Assembly: GCA_030432595.1 (NCBI GenBank)
Contig: JAUIGU010000002.1
Span: 248,001-312,000, forward strand
Reading direction: 5' to 3'
Source: Phycisphaerae bacterium
Lineage (GTDB): Bacteria > Planctomycetota > Phycisphaerae > Phycisphaerales > Phycisphaeraceae
DNA: 64,000 nucleotides
The notes under the pieces are model-generated. The model had not been told where the DNA came from, made no database searches, and saw only the letters and a list, made by a program, of their open reading frames with translations. Within the stretch, counting starts at the first letter, position 1. Every line of letters begins with the position of its first letter. Both the position numbers and the translations under genes were made by a program. Of the stretch, positions 16,006 to 24,146 are shown one piece after another.

Positions 16006-17445
16006 TTATGGGGTCAACCGCGAGCCCGTGGCGGTGCCCGCGGTCAGTGGTGCGGCCGGTTCGGGGCGGCGGCCGTTCGTCGTGTCGCCGCGTGGTTCGT
16101 CCCGCACGGGCACGGGCCGGGCCACCCGCCGCGCCGCCGGCGCCGCACTGGTGAGCATCGAGCACAGGCCGCCGGCGAAGAGGATGAACATCGGGTTCTC
16201 CATCGCGTTGAGCAGGCAGTCGACCTGGTACAGCACCAACACCGTGACCAGCACCGTCACCGGCGCGATCGACGGCGTAAACCACACCCGCGGCGGATAA
16301 CGCTTCATGAACAGCAACGCCGGCATCACCAGCGCGAGGAAGAACGGGATCAACCCGACGAACCCCATCTTGCCGAACAGGATGATCCACATGCCGTCGG
16401 TGGCGGTGCGGTTGCCCCACTCGTCGCGCACCAGGTTTCGACCGTACCCGCCCCACCCGAACAACGGCTTGCGCATCGCCTTGTCGGCGAGCTGGGTGTC
16501 GTTGTCGAAGCGGTATTCCAGGGACTGGGCACGGTCGGCGCTGATCGATTGGACGAACGAAATCAAGCCCTCGCCGGTCCAGAAGTTCTGCGAGCGGACG
16601 GCGATGAACACCGGCGCGACGCACAGCAGCATGATCATGAATGCCCGCGTGCCGCCCAGCCGCGTCGCGAGCAGCACGCAGAACCCGCCGAACGCGAGCA
16701 CCAAGGCGCCCAGGCTGTTGCAAATCAGCGCGGTGACACCCAGGATCGCCACGACCCACCACGGCTGCACCTGGTAGCCGCCCAGGCGGAACGGCGTGCG
16801 GGCGATCCACAGGCACCAGGCGATCAGCGCCGCGGCGCACATCCACATGCCGGTCATGAGCCCGGTCTGCATGAACCCGCGCGGCCGGAAGAAACCGCCG
16901 CGCACGGCGTGCACGAAGTGGTGCGCGTGGAACCCGTACACCCATCGGTGCAACTGCGGCGACATCCGCGCTTCGAACCAGCAGATCGGCACGTACGCCA
17001 GCGCCCCGGCCACGAAGCACAGCGCCAGCACCTGCATGTCCTTGAGCGTCGTGAAATACAGCCGCCCGATGAAGTACGGCATCAGCCAGACCGTGCCCAG
17101 TGCCAGCGCCTCCGAGATCGCGTCGCGCGGCGTCATCGGCGGACTGTTGGTCAGCGTCGTCATCACCGGGGCCACCGTCGCGAACAGCACCAGCGGCAGG
17201 TCGATCCACCGTGGCTTGAACGTCATCAGCCGGCCCGGGTCGAACAGCAGCACGCCCAGCAGCACGCCGAACGACGTCGCCGTCATCTTCGTGTACGTCG
17301 GGATGTTCGGGAAGTCGTACTTGGCCATCGGCAGGAACAGCCAGGCCAGGAAGAACGACCACAGCACCGCCCGCTTGGGCGTCGTCAGCAGGAACAGCGC
17401 CATCACGAACGGCAGCCAGGCGAGCATGACCAGGTTTGCAAGCAT
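16006..17445 (-). CDS. O-antigen ligase/polymerase-like membrane protein
   Basis: From ATG 17445 the protein has 479 residues with about ten membrane helices, starting MLANLVMLAWLPFVMALFLL. A large periplasmic loop (about residues 320-375) contains YRFDNDTQLADKAMRKPLFG and WGGYGRN, the G-x-G region shared by Wzy polymerases and WaaL ligases. Its role is probably polymerising or ligating the undecaprenyl-linked repeat unit. The frame continues to an ATG at 17550, but that adds only a Pro/Ala-rich non-membrane stretch, so I prefer 17445. The C-terminal 45 residues are hydrophilic. It is the only Wzy/WaaL candidate here. Confidence 0.82.
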   Translation of the reverse strand: MLANLVMLAWLPFVMALFLLTTPKRAVLWSFFLAWLFLPMAKYDFPNIPTYTKMTATSFGVLLGVLLFDPGRLMTFKPRWIDLPLVLFATVAPVMTTLTNSPPMTPRDAISEALALGTVWLMPYFIGRLYFTTLKDMQVLALCFVAGALAYVPICWFEARMSPQLHRWVYGFHAHHFVHAVRGGFFRPRGFMQTGLMTGMWMCAAALIAWCLWIARTPFRLGGYQVQPWWVVAILGVTALICNSLGALVLAFGGFCVLLATRLGGTRAFMIMLLCVAPVFIAVRSQNFWTGEGLISFVQSISADRAQSLEYRFDNDTQLADKAMRKPLFGWGGYGRNLVRDEWGNRTATDGMWIILFGKMGFVGLIPFFLALVMPALLFMKRYPPRVWFTPSIAPVTVLVTVLVLYQVDCLLNAMENPMFILFAGGLCSMLTSAAPAARRVARPVPVRDEPRGDTTNGRRPEPAAPLTAGTATGSRLTP

Positions 17446-17580
17446 GGCGTCGGTTCGGGGAGGCGGGGCGTGCGGCGGGCAAAGCGGCGGCGCGGGCAAG
17501 TTCTCGGTCGTTGCGGCCCGGGCCGGCGCGGGCCGGACCATGAACGTCATCGGCCCACGGGCCGACGGGCTTTCAATGGC

Positions 17581-18732
17581 TCACGCGGCGTTGGACGGCG
17601 CCGTCGCGGCGTCGTGGTCTGAATGCTCGGCGGCCAGCGTTTCGTCACGGGCCGCGGCGGCTTTCAGGACGGCTTCGAACCGGTCCGCCGCGTCGTTCCA
17701 TGTGTGCGCGGTCGCGGTGGCGTGGGCCCGGTCCGACATCGCGCGCCAGGCCGGCTCGGCCTGATTCACCACCTCCACGATACGACCGGCCATCGCCTCG
17801 GCGTCGTCCATCGGCACCAGCCCGCCGACTTCGTCGCCCAGCAGTTGCGGCGCCGCGCCCGTCGGCACGCCCACCACCGGCGTCCGGCACGCCATCGCTT
17901 CGAGGATCGGCAGCCCGAACCCCTCGCACCGGCTCCCGAACAGCCACACGTCGCACGCCGCGTACAAATCCCGCAACGTCTCCTGCGGCGGCGACTGCCG
18001 ATACACCGTGCCCTCCGGCACGCCCGCGCCCTCGTCCGGGCCGCAATGACCAAACGACACCACGCGCAGATTCCGCAACTGCAGCTTCGCCAACTCGACC
18101 GCCGCCTTCATCGCGTCCGCGCCCTTGAACGCGACGGTGGAATGCATGTACCCCACCGTCGGCACGCGCTGTTTCCCGCGCGGCGGCGCGTGGAACTGCT
18201 CGATGTCCACCGCGTTGGGGATCACGTCCGTCGGCGTCACGCCGTGTTCTGCGAGAAGGTCCGCCAGCCACTGCGCCACCGCGACGCGCGTCATCGGGAG
18301 CTTCCACGTCGCCTCGACACGTTTGGGGTCGATGCCGACTACATGCGAGAACACCCGCTCGTCGTGCTGGATCAGGTACACCGGCGCACCCTTGTTCGTC
18401 GGCAGCGCCGCCGCCCACTCGGCGGTCTCCCACCACGTCGCGACCACCACGTCCGCATCCGGCACGTCCGCCTCGCCGATCGGCCCCGACGAGTTCAGGT
18501 GCCGCACCGGCACGCCCAACTCGTCGAAATGACTCCGCATCGGCGCACCCAGCGACCACGACCCGCCCGACAACAACAGCGACTTCACCCGCGTCTTCAC
18601 CCCGCCCAGCGCCTCACGCGTCGCCACCACCTCCACGTCGTGCCCGCGGTCACGCAGCGCCGCCGCGTACAGCGCCGCCACCCGCACGCCGCCTTCCATC
18701 GCCGGCCGCTTCATTAAAAACGTCACGCGCAT
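17581..18732 (-). CDS. GT4 glycosyltransferase
   Basis: This 383-residue GT-B transferase starts MRVTFLMKRPAMEGGVRVAA, a GGx acceptor-loop. VVVATWWETAEWAA lies near residue 80 and NAVDIEQF near residue 165. GSRCEGFGLPILEAMACRTP near residues 264-283 is the donor-binding E-x7-E motif. The frame extends upstream to 18960, but the conserved start at 18732 overlaps the upstream stop by 1 nt (TGATG), which supports it. The C-terminus is a short Ala/Asp-rich tail. The sugar specificity cannot be assigned. Confidence 0.87.
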   Translation of the reverse strand: MRVTFLMKRPAMEGGVRVAALYAAALRDRGHDVEVVATREALGGVKTRVKSLLLSGGSWSLGAPMRSHFDELGVPVRHLNSSGPIGEADVPDADVVVATWWETAEWAAALPTNKGAPVYLIQHDERVFSHVVGIDPKRVEATWKLPMTRVAVAQWLADLLAEHGVTPTDVIPNAVDIEQFHAPPRGKQRVPTVGYMHSTVAFKGADAMKAAVELAKLQLRNLRVVSFGHCGPDEGAGVPEGTVYRQSPPQETLRDLYAACDVWLFGSRCEGFGLPILEAMACRTPVVGVPTGAAPQLLGDEVGGLVPMDDAEAMAGRIVEVVNQAEPAWRAMSDRAHATATAHTWNDAADRFEAVLKAAAARDETLAAEHSDHDAATAPSNAA

Positions 18733-21050
18733 CAGTCGCCCCTCCCGCGGTCGCCGGTCGCGGCCACCGCCAACTCCGACGCGCTCAACGCCGACAACCG
18801 CGCCACCGGCGCGGACACGCGCGTCGCCGTCGTCTTGCCGTCCTTGCCGACGAAGACCGGCCCCGTGCTCAGCGCCGCGACCGCTTCCTTCAGCGCCGGC
18901 TCGGCGTCGCTGAGGTACCAGTTCGCCGCCGACACCATCTCCGTGTCGCTGAACACCCACAACACCCCGCCCGACCGCTCCACCTCCATCGCGATCTCAC
19001 GCAGACGCACCGCGCTGGACACCACCTCGCCGCCGGACACCAAATCCACCCGCCGGCCTTCCTCGGTCAGTTTGGCTTGGTTGTACTGGCCCTCCGTGCT
19101 CGCGACGTAGTCCACCCGGCCGAGGTAGTACCGGTAATTCGCCGCGATGTGCACCGGGCCTACGACCAGCACCGTGTCGTTTTCACCGATCTGGTCCTTC
19201 GCCGCCAGCGACGCCGTCTTCTGGTCCTGCGACCAGCCCGCGTAGAACTTGAAGTTGATCACGCTCCGCACCGTGTCCTTCGTGTCGCCGTGCTGACGCG
19301 TCGTCACCGCGTACGCCTTCGCCGGGTTCAGGTCCTGCGTCACGATCATCAGGCCCAGCAAACCCACGCCCGCCACCGCCGACGGCACCAGCCACGCCGG
19401 CCCGGCCTTCACGCGCTCACGGACGATCGCCGCGCCCCACACCCCCGCCGCCGCCAGCAACAGCAGCATCAACGGGTAAAGATGGAAGAAGTAACGCGAC
19501 TCGCTGAACTGCCACTGCAATTCGCTCGTCACCAGGATCGGCGCCGCGATCGCGATCAGCAGCAGCCACGCGCCGTTGGCCCGACCGCCGCGCTCCGTGC
19601 CCCGCGCCGCCAGACGCGCCACGACGTACACCGCCGGCAGCATCAGCACCATCATCCGCTTCCACCCCGGCACGAACCACTGCAGGAAGTAGTGATGCAC
19701 CGCCGGCGTGTCCAGCACCGCGGGCACCCACTGGTGCTTGCTGATCGTGTCGTGCTGCCAGAAATAAAACACCCACACCGCCATCGATGCGCCCACGCAC
19801 GCCAGCGTCACCAGCACCGGCGGCGACAACCAGTGCCGCCACGACCGCACCCGCCACGCCGCGAACACCAGCAACGCCACCACCGCCAGCATGAACTGCT
19901 GAAACGCCGCCGTCCACACCGCGGCCAACAACACCGGCAGCCACAGCCGGCCCGAGCACGGCGTGTCGTCCGCCAAGTCTTCCCCCCGCCGCGGCGCCGA
20001 CAACGCGCGGAGCTTCAACCACACCAGATACCCCGTCGCCGCCGCCGCCGGCAACGCCGCCAACGCCAGCACCCACGGCGTCTCCGACCACGCCTGCTCG
20101 AGATAACGCACTACCGGCAGGTTCACCGGCGGGAACAGCCCCAACACCTTCGCCAGCAACGCACCCGCCGCGCCGCCGCCGAACGAAAGCTCCGCCGTGC
20201 CGTCCGCCTTCACGTCCGGCCACGCCGTCGCCAACGACTCCTGCAGCCCGCGCCACACCTTGTTGTACCCCACCCACAACACGCCGCACACCGCCGACTG
20301 CGCGAAATAAATCGCCTTCGTCCGCGTCGCGTAACCACGCAACGGCAGCACCGCCCAGAAGCACAGCCCCAGCATCACGCCCAGGTCGTGCACCGACACC
20401 GTCAGCATGAACAATACCCAGTACGCCACGCGCCACGACCGGTAGCCACGCCCGTTCCGGAGGTACCCTTGCATGAACGCGAGCACGCCGAGCATGTACA
20501 GCAACTGAAACAGCGAATAAAACCGGCCGTACCGCGCGTACTCGACCTCCCACGCCGACAACGCCATCATCCCCGCCAACAGCAACCCGGCGAGCGCCGC
20601 GAAGAGCGTGTTCGAACCTTCATCCCCGGTGCGCCAGCGCACCCCCAACATCAACCGCGACCCCAGCACATACGCCACCGGGATCGCCAGCAGGCTGAAC
20701 ACCGCCGCAGGGGCCCGCAGCGACCACTCGCTCAACCCGAACAACTTTGCAGACAACGCCTGCGCGTACAGGAACAGCGGGCTGCGCCCGTACACAAACC
20801 CCGACTCCAGCTTCGGGTACCCGTGCGTAAGCACCGCCTCGACCGCCAACGCCTGGAAGCCCTCGTCCACCTGGATCGTCAACGCGTCGAGGTTCGCGAA
20901 GCGCAGGTACCCGCCGACCAGCACGAACAGCAGCAGCACCGCCGCCACCGCGAGGCGTAAACCGCGCGGCGAAGAGGCTTCGCCCTGCGCCGTCGAATCC
21001 GGCGGCATTGTCGTTTTCTGCGTGGACGTCTCGGCTTGCATCGTTTTCAT
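18732..21050 (-). CDS. GT39/ArnT-like membrane glycosyltransferase
   Basis: The 772-residue polytopic protein has an N-terminal helix (about residues 33-52). The first periplasmic loop NLDALTIQVDEGFQALAVEA (about 55-74) carries the Asp-Glu pair typical of GT-C enzymes of the ArnT/PMT group, then GRSPLFLYAQAL. Ten or more helices follow to about residue 560, and a soluble C-terminal domain of about 180 residues. The family transfers a sugar from a polyprenyl-phosphate carrier on the outer face of the membrane, so it may decorate the polysaccharide or a protein. ATG 21050 shares ATGA with the upstream stop. Confidence 0.83.
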   Translation of the reverse strand: MKTMQAETSTQKTTMPPDSTAQGEASSPRGLRLAVAAVLLLFVLVGGYLRFANLDALTIQVDEGFQALAVEAVLTHGYPKLESGFVYGRSPLFLYAQALSAKLFGLSEWSLRAPAAVFSLLAIPVAYVLGSRLMLGVRWRTGDEGSNTLFAALAGLLLAGMMALSAWEVEYARYGRFYSLFQLLYMLGVLAFMQGYLRNGRGYRSWRVAYWVLFMLTVSVHDLGVMLGLCFWAVLPLRGYATRTKAIYFAQSAVCGVLWVGYNKVWRGLQESLATAWPDVKADGTAELSFGGGAAGALLAKVLGLFPPVNLPVVRYLEQAWSETPWVLALAALPAAAATGYLVWLKLRALSAPRRGEDLADDTPCSGRLWLPVLLAAVWTAAFQQFMLAVVALLVFAAWRVRSWRHWLSPPVLVTLACVGASMAVWVFYFWQHDTISKHQWVPAVLDTPAVHHYFLQWFVPGWKRMMVLMLPAVYVVARLAARGTERGGRANGAWLLLIAIAAPILVTSELQWQFSESRYFFHLYPLMLLLLAAAGVWGAAIVRERVKAGPAWLVPSAVAGVGLLGLMIVTQDLNPAKAYAVTTRQHGDTKDTVRSVINFKFYAGWSQDQKTASLAAKDQIGENDTVLVVGPVHIAANYRYYLGRVDYVASTEGQYNQAKLTEEGRRVDLVSGGEVVSSAVRLREIAMEVERSGGVLWVFSDTEMVSAANWYLSDAEPALKEAVAALSTGPVFVGKDGKTTATRVSAPVARLSALSASELAVAATGDRGRGD

Positions 21051-22057
21051 CCCACACCCTCCCCGGCAGTGCTCCGTCCGCGCAGCGCGGGCAGGACACA
21101 CAGCTTGAACAGGTTAATCCACCCCGTCGGCGCGATCGGCCGCGCCCGCACCGCCGACCACCCGGTCCGCAGCCCCGCGCCCCACCGCCCCGCCGACACC
21201 TCGCGCCACGACCGCCCCACCAGCATCCCCTGGATCTGCCCACCGACGCTCATCGCCTTCGCGGCCTGCGACGGCGGCGGCTCGGCCTTGCCCTGGGCCA
21301 GGTCGTCCGTGCCCGTCGCCACGCGCTGCCGCGCAAACTTCCGTGCCTGCTCGGTCAGAAACTCGCGCTGCGGGCTCGGCTGCGTGTGCGTGCTGCTCGC
21401 GTGGTGCAGCCGGTACGCGTACGCGTTGCCCGGCAAATACCACACCCGGCCGGACGTGCCGATGCGCAGTTGCAAGTCGACGTCCTCGGTCCCGATGAAG
21501 TAGTCGCGGGCGCCGTCGAGCTGCCGCACCCTCTTCATCCGCACCAGGAACGTGCCGAAGTGCGTGCGCGTCTCGCCTTCGCGTAGCTCGTTTGTGATCT
21601 CGGCCGGCTCCTGGCCGGTGCCAAGGTCGGACACGAGCGTGCCCTTGGGATCGACGGTGTAGAACGATCCGCAGACCGCGTCGTATTCGGTGTGGGCATC
21701 GAGGAAGTCCGCGTGTTCCTTCAACCGCCCGGGCGGGAACAGGTCGTCCGAATCGCAGCGCGCAAAGTACTCGCCGGTGCATTCGGCCAGCCCCGCGTTG
21801 AGCGCCGCGGCGATGCCTTTCTGCGGACCGGGGATCACGCGCACCACGGCGCTGCCGATCGCGTCCACGACCTCGGCCGAGCGATCCGTCGAACCGTCGT
21901 CCACCACGATCAACTCGACGCACACGCCGTCCTGCTCGATCACGCTGCGCACCGACGCCTCGACGAACGCCTCGGCGTTGCGCATCGGCATCACGACCGA
22001 GACCTTAGGGCCGTTCGGACGCGGCGACTCCGGGTTGAACGCGTTTGCCGCCGTCAC
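21047..22057 (-). CDS. GT2 family glycosyltransferase
   Basis: This 336-residue protein starts at GTG 22057, sharing GTGA with the upstream stop; the open frame reaches 22132 but lacks conserved residues there. KVSVVMPMRNAEAFVEASV (about residues 18-36) opens the GT2 fold, VVDDGSTDRSAEVV lies near residue 50, and ARCDSDDLFPPGRL near residue 98 carries the metal-binding Asp residues. FIGTEDVDLQLR near residue 172 is a usual acceptor/base region. There is no obvious membrane helix except perhaps the final hydrophobic stretch. It continues the coupled run of transferase genes. Confidence 0.86.
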   Translation of the reverse strand: MTAANAFNPESPRPNGPKVSVVMPMRNAEAFVEASVRSVIEQDGVCVELIVVDDGSTDRSAEVVDAIGSAVVRVIPGPQKGIAAALNAGLAECTGEYFARCDSDDLFPPGRLKEHADFLDAHTEYDAVCGSFYTVDPKGTLVSDLGTGQEPAEITNELREGETRTHFGTFLVRMKRVRQLDGARDYFIGTEDVDLQLRIGTSGRVWYLPGNAYAYRLHHASSTHTQPSPQREFLTEQARKFARQRVATGTDDLAQGKAEPPPSQAAKAMSVGGQIQGMLVGRSWREVSAGRWGAGLRTGWSAVRARPIAPTGWINLFKLCVLPALRGRSTAGEGVG

Positions 22058-23097
22058 GCCGCCTTCCCTTCCCACGGGTTCGTGTTGCGGTCCAGCGCCG
22101 GCTCGTTCGTGTCGGTCGTCTCCTGCCGCCACGCCGCGGACACGCGCCGGTCGCCGCTACCCGGCTTGACGCCCAGCACCGACTTGCCCCACAACATCCA
22201 AGCCTGCTTGCTCCACGGGCACAGCCGCAGCGCGTCCCACCCGTACGACGCCGACGTCTCCAACTCCCCGCTCTGCCACGCCCACCATCCGTAAAGCAAC
22301 GCGTACTCCAGCCGCGACGAGCGCGCCTCGGTAGGCCGCCACAAATCACCGCCCTCGAACGGCCGGGACTCGCCCCGCCGCGCCCACGCCTCTTCACAAG
22401 CGCGCTTGCAGTGGTCACGCTGCACGCGCCCCCGCTGCGCGCTGGCCGACTTGTTGTGCAGCCGGTACTTCGTCAACGGCTCGGAGAGGTTTGCCAGCTC
22501 GCCCAGCTCGCCCAGCCGCAGGAACATCTCGAAGTCTTCCGCTGGCGAAAAGCGCTGGTCGTAAGGGCCGACCGTCTCCAACGCCGCCGCCCGGATCATG
22601 CACGAGGGGTTCGCGATCGCGCAGTGGCCGCGCAGCAGTTGGTCCTGGATCGTGGCGTTGTCGGCGGGCCGCTTCTCGACGGTCAGGAACCGCCCGCGCT
22701 CGTCGATCAGCGCCACGTCGCTGCCGCAGCACACCACGCCCGGGTGCGCGTCCATGAACGCGACCTGCTTCTCCAGCCGCGTCGGCTCCATCACGTCGTC
22801 CGAGTCCAGCCGGGCGATCAACGCCGCCGTCGCCGCCGCCACCCCCGCGTTCGCCGCCTCCGCGATGCCCGCGTTGTCCTGCTCGATCAGCCGCACCCGT
22901 TCGTCCTGCGCCGCGAACGCCCGGGCCAACGCGCCGCTGCCGTCCGTCGACCCGTCGTTGACCATGATCAACTCGAAGTCGCGCAGCGTCTGCGCCATCA
23001 CGCTCCGAACCGTCTCGTCCAGGAACGCCTCGACGTTGTACACCGACATCACCACGCTCACGCGCGGCGTCTTTCTCACCTCGGGACCCTGCGTCAC
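22054..23097 (-). CDS. GT2 family glycosyltransferase (first of a tandem pair)
   Basis: The 347-residue protein starts from a GTG sharing GTGA with the upstream stop. RVSVVMSVYNVEAFLDETVR, VNDGSTDGSGALA near residue 47, ARLDSDDVMEPTRL near residue 94 and SPAEDFEMFLRLGEL near residue 179 are the GT2 landmarks. The second half contains SRLEYALLYGWWAWQSGELE near residue 265. It aligns along its whole length with the neighbouring gene at 23094-24146 (shared TLRDFEL, EQDNAGI, LLRGHCAI, GWWAW), so the two arose by duplication. No membrane segment is evident. Confidence 0.86.
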   Translation of the reverse strand: MTQGPEVRKTPRVSVVMSVYNVEAFLDETVRSVMAQTLRDFELIMVNDGSTDGSGALARAFAAQDERVRLIEQDNAGIAEAANAGVAAATAALIARLDSDDVMEPTRLEKQVAFMDAHPGVVCCGSDVALIDERGRFLTVEKRPADNATIQDQLLRGHCAIANPSCMIRAAALETVGPYDQRFSPAEDFEMFLRLGELGELANLSEPLTKYRLHNKSASAQRGRVQRDHCKRACEEAWARRGESRPFEGGDLWRPTEARSSRLEYALLYGWWAWQSGELETSASYGWDALRLCPWSKQAWMLWGKSVLGVKPGSGDRRVSAAWRQETTDTNEPALDRNTNPWEGKAA

Positions 23098-24146
23098 GCG
23101 GCCGCCCTCCCCTCCGCACGCGCGGCCCGCACCGCTTCGGCCAGCTTCGCCGCCGCCACGGTCAGCCCACGCGCTTCAAGCTTCAACGAATCCGCCACCT
23201 CCGCCGGCGACGGGCCCCACCCCCACCTCGACTTCAGCCACAGCATCCACGCTTCCTTGCGCCACGGCGCCAGCCGCACCGCGTCCAGACCGTACGACGC
23301 CGACGTGCCCAGTTCCCCGCTCTTCCACGCCCACCACCCGTACTGCAGCGTGTACGACAACCGCGACGCGCGGTCCGCGCCCGGCCGCCACCGCGTGTGG
23401 CCCTCGAACGGCCGCGTTTCCCCGCGACGCGCCCACGCCGACTCGCACGCCCGGCGGCAGTTCGCCCGCTGCTCCCGCCCCTTGCGCTCGCTCACCGACG
23501 CCGCGTGCAGCCGGTACCGCGTCAGCGGCGCGCTCACGTTCGCCAGCCGGCCGACCTCGCCCAGCCGCAGGAACACGTCCAGGTCCCCCGCCGAGGTGAA
23601 CGCGCTGTCGTAGCCCCCGATCTTCTCGAGCGCGGCCCGCCGGATGATCGACGACGGGTGCCCGATCGCGCAGTGCCCGCGCAGCAGGTCTTCCTGGATC
23701 GCGCGGTCCGCCGTCGGCTTGGCCTCGACGGTCAGGAACCGGCCGCGCCCGTCGATCAGCTTCATGAAGCTGCCGCAACACACCACGCCCCGGTTCGCCG
23801 GCGCGCCCATGAAACCGACCTGCTCCTCGAGGCGCTCGGGCTCGGCGGCGTCGTCCGAGTCCAGCCGCGCCACCAGCGGCGACCGGCACGCCGCGAGCCC
23901 GCGATTCGCCGCCGCGAAGATGCCCGCGTTGTCCTGCTCGATCAGCTCGATGCGGTCGTCGGCCAGGGCGTACGCGCGCAGCATCGCGCGCGTCGATTCA
24001 TCCGAGCCGTCGTCCACAATCACCAACTCGAAGTCACGCAGCGTCTGACGCAGCACGCTCTCCACCGCTTCGGGGATGAAGGGGGCGCGGTTGTGCGTCG
24101 TCATCAAGACCGACACCTTCGGGGTCCGGCGAGTCCGTTCGCTCAT
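23094..24146 (-). CDS. GT2 family glycosyltransferase (second of a tandem pair)
   Basis: The protein has 350 residues from ATG 24146, which shares ATGA with the flippase stop. Upstream frame to 25301 is only a shadow of the flippase gene. KVSVLMTTHNRAPFIPEAVE, VDDGSDESTRAML near residue 42, ARLDSDDAAEPERL near residue 90 and TSAGDLDVFLRLGEVG near residue 178 mark the GT2 domain. It is a paralogue of the gene at 22054-23097, with the same C-terminal GWWAW-xSGELxTSASYG block. The pair probably adds related sugars in sequence. Confidence 0.86.
   Translation of the reverse strand: MSERTRRTPKVSVLMTTHNRAPFIPEAVESVLRQTLRDFELVIVDDGSDESTRAMLRAYALADDRIELIEQDNAGIFAAANRGLAACRSPLVARLDSDDAAEPERLEEQVGFMGAPANRGVVCCGSFMKLIDGRGRFLTVEAKPTADRAIQEDLLRGHCAIGHPSSIIRRAALEKIGGYDSAFTSAGDLDVFLRLGEVGRLANVSAPLTRYRLHAASVSERKGREQRANCRRACESAWARRGETRPFEGHTRWRPGADRASRLSYTLQYGWWAWKSGELGTSASYGLDAVRLAPWRKEAWMLWLKSRWGWGPSPAEVADSLKLEARGLTVAAAKLAEAVRAARAEGRAAA

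Noticed and set aside
15412-17622. Long plus-strand open frames opposite the rfbF-like and O-antigen ligase genes
   Set aside because: Composition is His/Arg/Gln-rich and featureless. The minus-strand genes have clear domain motifs.
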